Below are positions 37,384 to 46,120 of a stretch of DNA of 64,000 nt, piece after piece. The notes under the pieces were generated by a model that did no database searches, had not been told where the DNA came from, and saw nothing but the letters and a program-made list of their open reading frames with translations. The position numbers and the translations under genes are program-made. Source of the DNA: Polyangium mundeleinium (GTDB lineage Bacteria > Myxococcota_A > Polyangia > Polyangiales > Polyangiaceae). The DNA is taken from assembly GCF_028369105.1 (NCBI RefSeq), contig NZ_JAQNDO010000001.1:2783711-2847710 (forward strand), read 5' to 3'. Every line of letters starts with the position of its first letter. Within the stretch, counting starts at the first letter, position 1.

Positions 37384-37733
37384 GTGTGAGAACACCTCCG
37401 GCGCGTCGGGGCGGCCCGCGGCCGGGTGCCTCCGAAGCAGGGCCGGCCCTTATCACCGGAGAGCCGCGGCGCCAAGGCTTGGCGCGCTCTCCCCTCCCCG
37501 GAGGCTGCGCAGAGGTCTTCGCGCTTGCCCTGCCGCGCTGGCTTGTCGCGGCGTCGAACAGACGAGGACGAGGGCCGACGTCGTCTGTCGAGCATGGGCC
37601 CGCCCGTCACGCGTGCCCGGCCGTCCCCATTGCGGGCACGCGCATTGCAGTTTCCACCCGGAACGGTCGCCGCGGACCACGGTCTTCGCGTGCGATCGAT
37701 CGGTCGCAACCCTTTGCGAAGGAGGCGCGCATC
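37384..37733. other. Gene-free stretch with two hairpins upstream of the PRC/DUF2382 gene
   Basis: ACAGACGA (37558-37565) pairs with TCGTCTGT (37581-37588), and GCGTGCCCG (37611-37619) pairs with CGGGCACGC (37633-37641). No gene is supported. If transcription starts upstream, the leader of the following gene would be structured. No known riboswitch class is recognised. Confidence 0.4.
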
Positions 37734-38447
37734 ATGGCGAACCCGTTCGTCGATCAAGTTCGGGAAGGGATGGAGGTCCGCACCGTGGACGGGCACAAGC
37801 TCGGCAAGGTGGTGTCGGTCCAGGCGGACGACTTCGTGGTGGAGAAAGGATTTTTCTTCCCGAAAGATTACATGATTTCCTGCGATGACATCGCGGAGGT
37901 CCGCGAAGACACGCTCGTGCTCTTGAAGCGCCGGGAAGAGCTCAGCATCGAGGGCGGGGTGCTTTCGTCGCGCGGCCTGACGCACCAGGAGCCGCTCCAG
38001 TCCGCGTTGCGGCTCGAAGAAGCCGAGCGGACGGAGGAGGCTGCCCGGTTGTCGTTGCACGAGGAACAGGTGCAGGCGACGACACACACCGAGCAGGTGG
38101 GGGAGGTGCGCATTCACAAAGACGTGGTGACGGAGGAGCGGCAGCTCTCGGTGCCCGTGAAGCGCGAGGTGGTGACGGTCGAGCGCGTGCCCGTCGCCGC
38201 AGAGCGCGCGCGCAGCGACGCCAGCGCGGGGAAGGAATTTCAGGAAGAATCGATCGTCATTCCGATTCGCGAGGAGGTGGTCGATATCCAGAAGCGGTCG
38301 GTGGTGACGGAGGAGATCGTCGTCATGCGGGCGACCGAGGAGACCGAGGCGCCGGTGAGCGCGACGATCCGGCGCGAGGTGGCCGAGGTCATTTCGGAAG
38401 GGGAGGTGGAGGCACACGAGGTGCCGCTGCGCAAGACGGGGACGTGA
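37734..38447 (+). CDS. PRC-barrel/DUF2382 stress-type protein
   Basis: 237 residues. A PRC-barrel-like start (GMEVRTVDGHKLGKVVSVQA) is followed by a DUF2382 (YsnF/AvaK-like) region with repeated EERQLSVPVKREVVTVERV and VIPIREEVVDIQKR strands. It has no signal peptide. Members are often induced by general stress; the biochemical role is unknown. GGAGG lies about 8 nt before the ATG. Confidence 0.87.
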   Translation: MANPFVDQVREGMEVRTVDGHKLGKVVSVQADDFVVEKGFFFPKDYMISCDDIAEVREDTLVLLKRREELSIEGGVLSSRGLTHQEPLQSALRLEEAERTEEAARLSLHEEQVQATTHTEQVGEVRIHKDVVTEERQLSVPVKREVVTVERVPVAAERARSDASAGKEFQEESIVIPIREEVVDIQKRSVVTEEIVVMRATEETEAPVSATIRREVAEVISEGEVEAHEVPLRKTGT

Positions 38448-38459
38448 AGGCAGGCGGCG

Positions 38460-40430
38460 TCAGCGGAGCGAACCGGCGAGGCTCTCGGCGAGGTGAGCCG
38501 CCTCCTCGGGGCGCTCGTCTGCGAGATTGAAGTACCCCTCGGGATCCGCTTCGAGATCGACGAGCACGCTCCGCCGCGCGCGGACGTCGAACGAATAAAA
38601 CCACGGAAAGCGGACGACACCGATCTCCATGGGGATCGCCGTCTCGGCATACCCCACGTTCTCGAAGACAATCGAGCGCGTCAATCCCTCCGAGCCCCCA
38701 GGAGAAACCTGCAACGGGCGACCGGGGAGATTCGCGTCGAGGACGCCCGCCGCGGCGAGGAGGGTGGGCGCCACGTCGACGTGACCCACGGCGGACGCCT
38801 CGACCCGCGGCGCAACGCCGGGAAAACGCGCGACGAACGGAATGGTGATGTGGAGCGGATGCGCGAGGCCGTGATGGACGAGGCCCCGCTCGCCGAGCCC
38901 TTCGCCGTGATCCGCGAGCACGAGGAGCGTGGTCGCGCTCCAGCGGGGCGAGGCGCGTAGAAAGGAGACGAGGCGGCCGAGCTCGGCGTCGACGAGGCGG
39001 ACGGCTTCGGCGTATCCGGTGGGGATCGGCTGCGGGAGCTGCGCGTGATCGTGCGGCTCCATGAAATGGATCCAGGTGAAGAGGGGCGCGCGGCGGTCGG
39101 GGCGGGAAGCTATGCGGGTGAACGCGTCCACGAGGTCCGGCGCGCGGAGCGGGGCGCGGCCGTTTTCCTCGACGACCCGGGAAAAACCAAGCGCGAGGGA
39201 AGGGTAATACGAGATGAGGCGGCCGCCGACGAGGGCGACGGTCTCGTACCCGAGGGCGCCGAGGCGGCGCGCAACCGTGTTCGTATCGGGGGAGAGCGGG
39301 GCGGCGACGCTGCTGCGGACGGCGAGGTGGACGAGGTCGCGCTCGGGTTTGCCCGTCATGATCCGCGTGACGGCGCCAATCGTGGCCGGCGCGGACGCGT
39401 AGGCGTGGCGGAAGACGACGCTCTCGGCCGCGAGCGCGGAAAACGCAGGCATGTGGGTATCGATGACCCCGGCCGGGCCATAAAGGCGATCGGCGCGGAG
39501 GGTATCGATGGTGACGAGGAGGATGTCGTCACGCGTCGTGGGGGCATTCGGCGCGGGAGGCTCTGCGACTGCCGGGGTCGTGGGCGGCGGGGCTGTGGCG
39601 AGGGTGACGGCGCGCGTGAGCTCGTCGGCGAAAGGCTCGGGGCGAAGGCGCGGCAGCTCGCGCAGGAAGGCCGAGGGCAAGGTGCGGCCCATGCGGAGGA
39701 GGTGGTAGCCGCGCGCCGAGGTGCCCGTGATGGATATCGCGGCGACCCAGGCGAGCGCGCCGAGGGAGAGGGCGGCCTGCGCGCGGCGCGAAATGCGGCG
39801 GAGGAGCGAGATGCAGGCGAGGCAGGCGACCCCGAACGAGGCGGCGACGAGCGCGACGTACGTCTGCTGCGAATACGGCGCGCGCAAAAAGGAGAGGATC
39901 GCGGCAAGCTCGCCCGTGGCAAGGAGGACAGGGAGGGCCCAGCGCCGGGCCGCGAAGAGGGAGAGGGCGAGGTCCACGGCGCGCCGCGCGAGGCCAAACG
40001 CGAGGGCAAACGCCGCCGCGGCGAGGAGCACGCCCGCCGCGACGAACACATGCCGCTTGAGCGTGGCCGGCAGCGTGGTGGCGTGGTTCGTCACGGCGAT
40101 GAGCGTCAAGGACAAACCACCGACGAGGAGGAGCGCGGTGAGCCGATCGACACGCCGGGCGCGCGCCTCGGGGGAATCGGGCGTGGAGGCACCTCTTCGC
40201 GCGAGGACGGCCGCGAGGGCGAACGCGGCGCCGCCGAGCAAGCCCGCGCCGAGATAGGCGGCGCCTGCGGCGGCGATCGCGCCCGCGATCTCACGCAAGG
40301 GCGCGGGCGGCGTGCGCGAGCGGAGGACGAGCAAGATTGCGTCGGCGAGGGTGGCCCCGAGGCCCCCGGTGGCCCCCGCGGAGAGCGCCGCGAGCAGCGT
40401 CCCCCGCGAGGAAGCGTGCGGCGAGGTCAC
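38460..40430 (-). CDS. Membrane-anchored sulfatase-fold (alkaline phosphatase superfamily) protein
   Basis: 656 residues. The N-terminal half has five or six hydrophobic helices. The C-terminal domain (about 295 on) is of the sulfatase type: DDILLVTIDTLRADRL carries the metal Asp residues, DHGEGLGE the later His site and EPHDH another. The usual Cys/Ser-X-Pro-X-Arg nucleophile is absent; the site reads SAPATIGAVTRIMTG, so Thr is the likely nucleophile. That fits phosphotransferases such as LtaS-type enzymes better than formylglycine sulfatases. The gene ends beside the small gene that follows on the minus strand (4-bp overlap). Confidence 0.87.
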   Translation of the reverse strand: MTSPHASSRGTLLAALSAGATGGLGATLADAILLVLRSRTPPAPLREIAGAIAAAGAAYLGAGLLGGAAFALAAVLARRGASTPDSPEARARRVDRLTALLLVGGLSLTLIAVTNHATTLPATLKRHVFVAAGVLLAAAAFALAFGLARRAVDLALSLFAARRWALPVLLATGELAAILSFLRAPYSQQTYVALVAASFGVACLACISLLRRISRRAQAALSLGALAWVAAISITGTSARGYHLLRMGRTLPSAFLRELPRLRPEPFADELTRAVTLATAPPPTTPAVAEPPAPNAPTTRDDILLVTIDTLRADRLYGPAGVIDTHMPAFSALAAESVVFRHAYASAPATIGAVTRIMTGKPERDLVHLAVRSSVAAPLSPDTNTVARRLGALGYETVALVGGRLISYYPSLALGFSRVVEENGRAPLRAPDLVDAFTRIASRPDRRAPLFTWIHFMEPHDHAQLPQPIPTGYAEAVRLVDAELGRLVSFLRASPRWSATTLLVLADHGEGLGERGLVHHGLAHPLHITIPFVARFPGVAPRVEASAVGHVDVAPTLLAAAGVLDANLPGRPLQVSPGGSEGLTRSIVFENVGYAETAIPMEIGVVRFPWFYSFDVRARRSVLVDLEADPEGYFNLADERPEEAAHLAESLAGSLR

Positions 40431-40996
40431 CCGTCGCCGTGGCCGCCCGAGGGCGAACGGGGGATGACCGGAATCCGCACGGTGGCCGGCGTCGGCGTGC
40501 GTCCGCTGACCGGACCCCGCAGGCTCGGCGGCGTGCCCGCGCTCTGCGGGATGCCGGTGCTCACCGGCTGCGCGCTGATCGGGCCGCCCTGCTCGCGCCG
40601 CTCGATGACCTCGCGCAGCCGCGCCCGCTCGGGCAGGCTCACGATGTCACCGAGAAAGTTCTCGGCCTCACGCACCTCGCGGAACGCGCGGCGCTGCGGG
40701 TGGAAGGCGTCGCGGAGGATTCGCTGCATCTGGAGCGAGAGCGTGGGGCTCGCGCTGAGGACCAGGGCCGCGCGGAGCAGGCGCGGCTCGTTCCGCATCG
40801 TCGCGACGTACGCCTCCACCATGTCGGGCGGGAAGACGTTCGCGTCGCTCAAATCGACGAAGACGATGTAGCTCCCGAGCACCGACTGGAGCATGGCGTC
40901 ATGATCACGACGCCAGCCAATGGCTTCTCCCTCACCGACCGGCGACCAGAACCGGACCTCGATCAGCCTGCCGACGTGGCTCTCGATGCTGTACAT
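40427..40996 (-). CDS. Hypothetical protein, possible STAS-like domain
   Basis: 189 residues. The segment LGSYIVFVDLSDANVFPPDM resembles a STAS/SpoIIAA-like fold, and the C-terminus is a Pro/Ser-rich tail (GTPPSLRGPVSGRTPTP). I do not recognise a family. It overlaps the sulfatase-fold gene start by 4 bp, so they should be co-translated. An in-frame TTG four codons upstream is an alternative start; no strong ribosome site is seen for either. Confidence 0.6.
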   Translation of the reverse strand: MYSIESHVGRLIEVRFWSPVGEGEAIGWRRDHDAMLQSVLGSYIVFVDLSDANVFPPDMVEAYVATMRNEPRLLRAALVLSASPTLSLQMQRILRDAFHPQRRAFREVREAENFLGDIVSLPERARLREVIERREQGGPISAQPVSTGIPQSAGTPPSLRGPVSGRTPTPATVRIPVIPRSPSGGHGDG

Positions 40997-41149
40997 CGTT
41001 GGGAGCAAGCGTAACCGAGGTACGCTTCCCCCTCAAGGCCGGCGTGCCCACGACGGGCCCCGACGAACGGAGCGCGGGGCGCGAGGCATGGGGCCCGGAC
41101 AGATCCCTGCGCGACAAACCTGCGGGGGTTGTCCCGGCAATACGCTGGA

Positions 41150-43090
41150 TCAGATGCCGTATTGGCGGAGCTTCTTGTGCAGGCCCTCGCGCGTGATGCC
41201 GAGGGTCTTGGCGGCGTTCGTCTTGTTGTTGTTGTGATCGCGCAGGGCCTCGAGGAGGAGGTATTTCTCCACGACGTCCATCATGTCCTTGAGCGTGCCG
41301 CGCGTGACGCCCGCGCGGTTGACGAGGCCCTCGACCTGGCGGATTCGCGGCGAGAGGAGGTCGGGCGTGGCGAACGCGCCGGGATCGAGCTGGATCACGA
41401 TGCGCTGGACCTCGTTCTGGAGCTCACGCACGTTGCCGGGCCAGTCGTAGGCCACCATGAGCTCCATCGCCTGCTGGCTGAAGCCGCCCACGTGCTTGCC
41501 GAGCTCCTCGGCGTACCGCTGGAGGAAATGCGAGGCGAGCAGCGGAATGTCCTCACGGCGCTCGCGGAGCGGCGGCAGGCGGAGCGGGAACTGGCTCAGG
41601 CGATAGTAGAGATCCTCGCGGAAGCGGCCCTTCCGGACCTCTTCTTCGAGGTTTCGGTTCGTCGCGGTCACGATTCGCACGTTGACGTGCTTCGGGGTCG
41701 TGGCGCCGACGGGGCGGATCTCGCCCTCCTGCAGCGCGCGCAGGAGCTTCGATTGCAAGGAGAGCGGCGTCTCGGTGATCTCGTCGAGGAAGAGGGTGCC
41801 GCCGTCGGCGATCTCGAAGAGGCCCTTCTTGTCCTCGGTCGCGCCCGTGAACGAGCCCTTCTTGTGGCCGAAGAGCTCGCTCTCGAGGAGCGTCTCGGTG
41901 AGCGCGGCGCAGTTCTGCGCGACGAAGAGCTTGTCGCGGCGGTTCGAGCCGTAATGGATGCGCGCCGCCATGACCTCCTTGCCCGTGCCGGTCTCGCCTT
42001 CGAGCAGGACGGTGACGCGCGTGTTCACGACCTTCTGGATCTGCGTGAGGACACGCTGCATCGGCTCGCTCTGGCCGATGATGACGACGTCCTTGCCGCC
42101 GCGGCGCTTCTCCTCGCGGCCCTTCAAGAAGGTGTTCTCCTTCTGCAAGCGCTCCTCGGCCGAGACGAGGCGCTTGATGAGGCGCGCGTTCGCAACGGCG
42201 AGCGAGGCGTTGTACGCGAGGACGCCGAGGAGCTCGACGTCGTGCGCGTGGAGCATGCCGGGCGCGCTGCGGTTGTCGATCTGGAGGACGCCGATGATGT
42301 CCTCGCCGCGGAAGAGGGGGACGCCGATGGTGCTGCGGATGGAGGCGCCCATGATGGACTCGGTGCGGCCGACGTCGGTGGGCGCGTCGGCGGCGAGCAC
42401 AGCGGCGCGCTCCTTGACGACCTTGCGATAGACGCTGCGCGCGACGGGCACGGGGCCGCGCGGCGGGCCGCCCGCGCCGTTCGCGAGGCGCACGCGGGTC
42501 ATGACGGGCACGTAGGCGGCGGCGCCGGGATCCCGGCCGTCTTCGTCGTCGCGCAGGATGACGGTGGCGTGCGTCGCGCTCGGGACGAGGAAGAGCGAGG
42601 CGTCGGCGACCTCGATGAGGACCTGATCGAGATCGCTGCCCGCGCCGATGCGCTTCTGCGCGGCGTAGAGCTTCGAGAGCAGGCCGGGATCACGCTCGAT
42701 CGCCGCGGCGGCGGGGACGATCTCTTCGATCGGCTTGATCTGCACGACGCGGGCTTTGTCGCCGTCGTCGGAGAGGGTGACGCGCAGCGCGGCCACGTTG
42801 TCGCCGGTGCCGAGCTCGACGACGTCGCCGGACTCGAGCTCGACGGGCCCGGTCTCGGGCGTCACGCGCTTGCGCTCGTCACTCCGGACGAGCGTCGTGC
42901 CGTTCGTCGAGCGCAGGTCGTGCAGCGCGGCGCGATCGGCGCCGACGACGATGCGCGCATGCTCCCCGGAGACGTGCTGGTCTTCGAGCACGACGTCGTT
43001 CGATGGAGCGCGCCCGATGCGAACGACCTCCTCGCCGACCTCGAACGTTCGACCCGCAGCGATCCCCTGCGTTACCTCCAGCACGAGCAT
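41150..43090 (-). CDS. FHA-GAF sigma-54-dependent transcriptional activator
   Basis: 646 residues. An N-terminal FHA domain (VRIGRAPSNDVVLEDQHVS) reads phosphothreonine; a GAF domain (about 150-310) follows. The AAA+ domain has Walker A GETGTGKEV and the sigma-54 contact loop GSFTGA, a variant of the usual GAFTGA. A Fis-type helix-turn-helix ends the protein. Myxobacteria carry many FHA activators linked to Ser/Thr kinases. The ATG at 43090 is used; the longer frame adds 15 residues ahead of the FHA strand. The partner kinase is unknown. Confidence 0.94.
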   Translation of the reverse strand: MLVLEVTQGIAAGRTFEVGEEVVRIGRAPSNDVVLEDQHVSGEHARIVVGADRAALHDLRSTNGTTLVRSDERKRVTPETGPVELESGDVVELGTGDNVAALRVTLSDDGDKARVVQIKPIEEIVPAAAAIERDPGLLSKLYAAQKRIGAGSDLDQVLIEVADASLFLVPSATHATVILRDDEDGRDPGAAAYVPVMTRVRLANGAGGPPRGPVPVARSVYRKVVKERAAVLAADAPTDVGRTESIMGASIRSTIGVPLFRGEDIIGVLQIDNRSAPGMLHAHDVELLGVLAYNASLAVANARLIKRLVSAEERLQKENTFLKGREEKRRGGKDVVIIGQSEPMQRVLTQIQKVVNTRVTVLLEGETGTGKEVMAARIHYGSNRRDKLFVAQNCAALTETLLESELFGHKKGSFTGATEDKKGLFEIADGGTLFLDEITETPLSLQSKLLRALQEGEIRPVGATTPKHVNVRIVTATNRNLEEEVRKGRFREDLYYRLSQFPLRLPPLRERREDIPLLASHFLQRYAEELGKHVGGFSQQAMELMVAYDWPGNVRELQNEVQRIVIQLDPGAFATPDLLSPRIRQVEGLVNRAGVTRGTLKDMMDVVEKYLLLEALRDHNNNKTNAAKTLGITREGLHKKLRQYGI

Positions 43091-43198
43091 AAAGCGGCGG
43101 GATACTACGCTTGGTTCTACCCGCGCCGAAAACAAAACCCCCGGGCCCGCGAAGAACCGACCCGCGCAAACAAAACCCCGCGGGCTTCGAAAACAAAA

Positions 43199-43225
43199 CC
43201 CCCCTCTCCCGGAGGGAGAGGGGGG
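43199..43225 (-). terminator. Intrinsic terminator with repeated T-tracts
   Basis: A perfect 12-bp stem (43199-43210 with 43214-43225) and a 3-nt loop, followed on the minus strand by TTTTGTTTT. It ends the HEAT-like lipoprotein gene (stop at 43249). Two more GGGGTTTTGTTT blocks follow on the minus strand at about 43172-43182 and 43130-43140, each after a GC-rich palindrome, as if the terminator was repeated. Confidence 0.75.
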
Positions 43226-43248
43226 CAGGGGGGTGTGGGAGTTCCAGT

Positions 43249-45024
43249 CTACTGGCCGCGCGCGTTCAAGCGGTAGATGACCGTCTTGAAGGGGTTGACC
43301 GCGGCGATCTTGTTGCTGTCCTTCGTCGCCTCGGCCTCGTCGACCATCTTCTGGAGCTGGCCCGCGATGGTCGCGTCGCCCTTCGCCGAGCGGCGGTCGA
43401 TCACCTGCACCGAGATGAACTTCGCGGCCGCGTTGTTGATCTTCGGCAGGAGCTCGACGAGCTTCGGCCGCGCGGCATCGCCGCCGAGCACGCCGACCAT
43501 GTACGCGCTCTTCATGCCGACGAACTGCTTGTCACCGACGTGCGAGTTCGGATCCGCGAGCTTGCCGTAGTAGCAGTCGAGCTTGTCGCCGCACTCCTTC
43601 AGGAGGTCGGTGGCCGTCTTGTATTCCTTCTCGTAGCCCTTGCCGAGCGTGGAAGGCTTGCCATCGGGGCCGTTGATCTTGGAGTTGAAGAGCTTGTCGA
43701 CCTCGGGGATCTGGTCGGCCTTCATGAGCTTCATCGCCGTGAGCAGCGTCGCGGCGCGCATCGGCTCGAGGTCGGCGTCCTCGCCCTTCGCGTCGAGCGC
43801 GTTCTTCACCATCCAGGGCACGAGGTTCGCGTCGAAGAGGTAGCCCATCGTCTCGAGGAGCTGATCACGCGCGCCGACGCCGGGCGGGATCGTCATCGTG
43901 ATCGAGGTCTTCTCGTAGACGCCCTGCACCGCCTTGAGGCTCGTCTCCGAGGCCGGGAGCTTGAGCAGCTCGCGGGCGATGACGACCTTGCCGGTGTCGT
44001 CGGCCTTGGCGATCGCGTCGATCATCGGCTGCACCGCCTCCTCGCGGCCGATGCTGCCGAGGATGAGCGCGGAGGGCGCGACGTGCGCCGTGTCCGCCTG
44101 CTTCGTGGCGGCCTCGGGCACCTTGCCGTCCTCGCCCTTGTTCGCGAGGAGGAACTCCTCCTTCGCGTACTTCACGAGATCGGCGTCGGCGCCCTGGAGG
44201 AGCTTCACCGTCGGCTCGATCGAGGGCTTGCCGATCTTGATGAGCGCGTAGATCGCCGTCGCTTGCGCGTCCGCCTTCGTGGGCGAGAGGACGATCTTGA
44301 TGAGCGGCTGCACCGCCTTCGCGCTCTTGAGCTGGCCGAGGATTTCGGCACAGGTGATCTGCCAGTAGAACTGGTCCTTGAGGACGTTGATGTCCTTGCG
44401 GTCGGCGATCGGGACCTCGATCTTCTTGACGCAGTCGCCTTCCCAGGAGGGCTCGGCGAGCTCGAGCAGCGCGTCGTGCACGTCGCGCGTGATGAGCGAG
44501 GCCTTCGGCTTCGAGTGGCGGAGCTTCGAGAACGCCTCGAAGAGCGGGCCCGCCGCCTCCTTCGCCTTCATCGGCCCGACGCCGCGCGCTGCGGCGCGCA
44601 CGTCTTCTTCCGTGCTGTCGGGCTTGTAGTCCTTCAGCGTCTTGATGAGGCACGGCGCGCCGCGGGCATCACGCGCGTCGGAGAGGAACTTGACGACCTT
44701 CGACTGCGTCTTCTCGTCGAGATCGCCGTTCGCGCAGATCTGCGACATCGGCTCGACGATCTTGTCGAGCAGCGGCTTGACGTTCGGACCGTTCCTGTCC
44801 TTGTTGTCCTTCGTCATCGCGTCTTCGAAGAACTGGACGAGGCGGCTCACGGCAGGCACGCGCGTGGCCGGCTCCGAGAGCTTCTTGACGTGCGTCAGGG
44901 GGTCGTTCTCATCCCCCCCACAGCCAACGACGGCGCTCGTGGCGACGGTCACCCCCGAGGCAAATACGGCCCCCAGGAGGAGCGAACGAAGGGTGGGGTA
45001 AATTCGGCGTGCAGTGCGGACCAT
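43249..45024 (-). CDS. HEAT-like repeat lipoprotein
   Basis: 591 residues. The signal peptide ends in VVGC (about Cys34). The mature protein is a series of helical HEAT-like repeats (AEILGQLKSAKAVQPLIKIV, ALILGSIGREEAVQPMIDAI) with few Cys. It is likely periplasmic or on the outer membrane and a protein-binding scaffold. GGAGG lies 5 nt before this ATG. An upstream in-frame ATG would place 30 residues before the signal peptide and is rejected. Confidence 0.85.
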   Translation of the reverse strand: MVRTARRIYPTLRSLLLGAVFASGVTVATSAVVGCGGDENDPLTHVKKLSEPATRVPAVSRLVQFFEDAMTKDNKDRNGPNVKPLLDKIVEPMSQICANGDLDEKTQSKVVKFLSDARDARGAPCLIKTLKDYKPDSTEEDVRAAARGVGPMKAKEAAGPLFEAFSKLRHSKPKASLITRDVHDALLELAEPSWEGDCVKKIEVPIADRKDINVLKDQFYWQITCAEILGQLKSAKAVQPLIKIVLSPTKADAQATAIYALIKIGKPSIEPTVKLLQGADADLVKYAKEEFLLANKGEDGKVPEAATKQADTAHVAPSALILGSIGREEAVQPMIDAIAKADDTGKVVIARELLKLPASETSLKAVQGVYEKTSITMTIPPGVGARDQLLETMGYLFDANLVPWMVKNALDAKGEDADLEPMRAATLLTAMKLMKADQIPEVDKLFNSKINGPDGKPSTLGKGYEKEYKTATDLLKECGDKLDCYYGKLADPNSHVGDKQFVGMKSAYMVGVLGGDAARPKLVELLPKINNAAAKFISVQVIDRRSAKGDATIAGQLQKMVDEAEATKDSNKIAAVNPFKTVIYRLNARGQ

Positions 45025-45267
45025 GTCTTCCTCCGGCGTTCCCTCAGGAGCGGCCTTGGCACGGCGGTCGTGCGTTGGATGGGTCCTAGATGCCCCCCGC
45101 ATCACGACGACCACGGTGCCACTAGCGAGCGGAAACGAATGACAGCGCGTTGCCGAAGACCAGCGGGTTGCGTTCCCCGGAAGGCCAAGTCCCCCGGATG
45201 ACTACAGAAAGCGACCCAACTCGCCTGCGATCTAGGGTCCGCACGCTATGCGTGGTCGCTCGACGTG

Positions 45268-46110
45268 TCAACGAACCCGCGAAAGCGCGAGCGCTCGGCG
45301 GAGCCCCAGCGCGAATAAACGGTCAGGCATCACACCGCGTAGGGTCGTCATCGTGAGCCCGTCTCGACCGACGATCGTCCGGAACGGGGGAGACGGCGCT
45401 CCGACGAGGCGCGCGAGGGTGCGACCCACCTCGTCCGGCGGCGGCGCGCGCCGCGCTCCACCGATGGCGAGATCCTCGATCCTGCGGATGAGCGCTCCGT
45501 AGGGGCCCTCGTCGGCGACGTGCGCGCCGCGCTTCAGGTTCTCGAAGAAGATCGGCGTGCGGAAGGTGCCGGGCGCGACGACGAGGACGTCGATCCCGAA
45601 GGACTCGACTTCCCAGCGCAGCGCCTCGCTGAAACCCTCCACGGCGTGCTTCGTGGCCGCGTAGATCGCGAGGCACGGCATGGCCACGCGGCCCGAGGTG
45701 CTCGACACGTTGAGGATGCGGCCGCGGCCGGCGCCGCGCATCGAGGGGAGGATCGCGCGCGTGGTCGCCATGAGGCCGAGCACGTTCGTCTCGAGCTGGA
45801 GGCGCACGTCTTCTTCCGATTGCTCCTCGAAGGGTCCGCCGATCGCGATGCCCGCGTTGTTGACGAGCGCGAAGAAGGGCCCGTACTTGAGGACGAGCTC
45901 GCGGATCTTGTCGCCCACGTTGGCCGAGGTCACGTCGAGCTGCTCGATGTCGAGCGAGACGTTGCGCGCCTTCGCGGCCTTCTCCAGGGCCTCGCGTCGG
46001 GCGAGGTCGCGCATCGTCGCCACGACCTTGTGCCCCGCCGCCGCGCACTCGATCGCCGCCGACAAACCGATGCCGCTCGACGTCCCCGTGATCAGGACAA
46101 GCTCTGCCAC
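45268..46110 (-). CDS. SDR family oxidoreductase
   Basis: 280 residues. NAD(P) motif TGTSSGIGLSAA at residues 7-18; catalytic Ser in NVSSTSG and Tyr/Lys in YAATKHAVEG. It is a classical short-chain dehydrogenase/reductase of unknown substrate. Last gene of the four-gene minus-strand operon (AKR, cysQ-like, FAD oxidase, SDR); it starts 10 bp after the oxidase stop. Confidence 0.92.
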   Translation of the reverse strand: MAELVLITGTSSGIGLSAAIECAAAGHKVVATMRDLARREALEKAAKARNVSLDIEQLDVTSANVGDKIRELVLKYGPFFALVNNAGIAIGGPFEEQSEEDVRLQLETNVLGLMATTRAILPSMRGAGRGRILNVSSTSGRVAMPCLAIYAATKHAVEGFSEALRWEVESFGIDVLVVAPGTFRTPIFFENLKRGAHVADEGPYGALIRRIEDLAIGGARRAPPPDEVGRTLARLVGAPSPPFRTIVGRDGLTMTTLRGVMPDRLFALGLRRALALSRVR

Positions 46111-46120
46111 GCGCGGCAGT

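Noticed and set aside
41129-43276. 715-residue plus-strand frame
   Set aside because: It mirrors the FHA sigma-54 activator, which has intact AAA+ and HTH motifs. Its Leu/Glu/Arg-rich composition is typical of a shadow.
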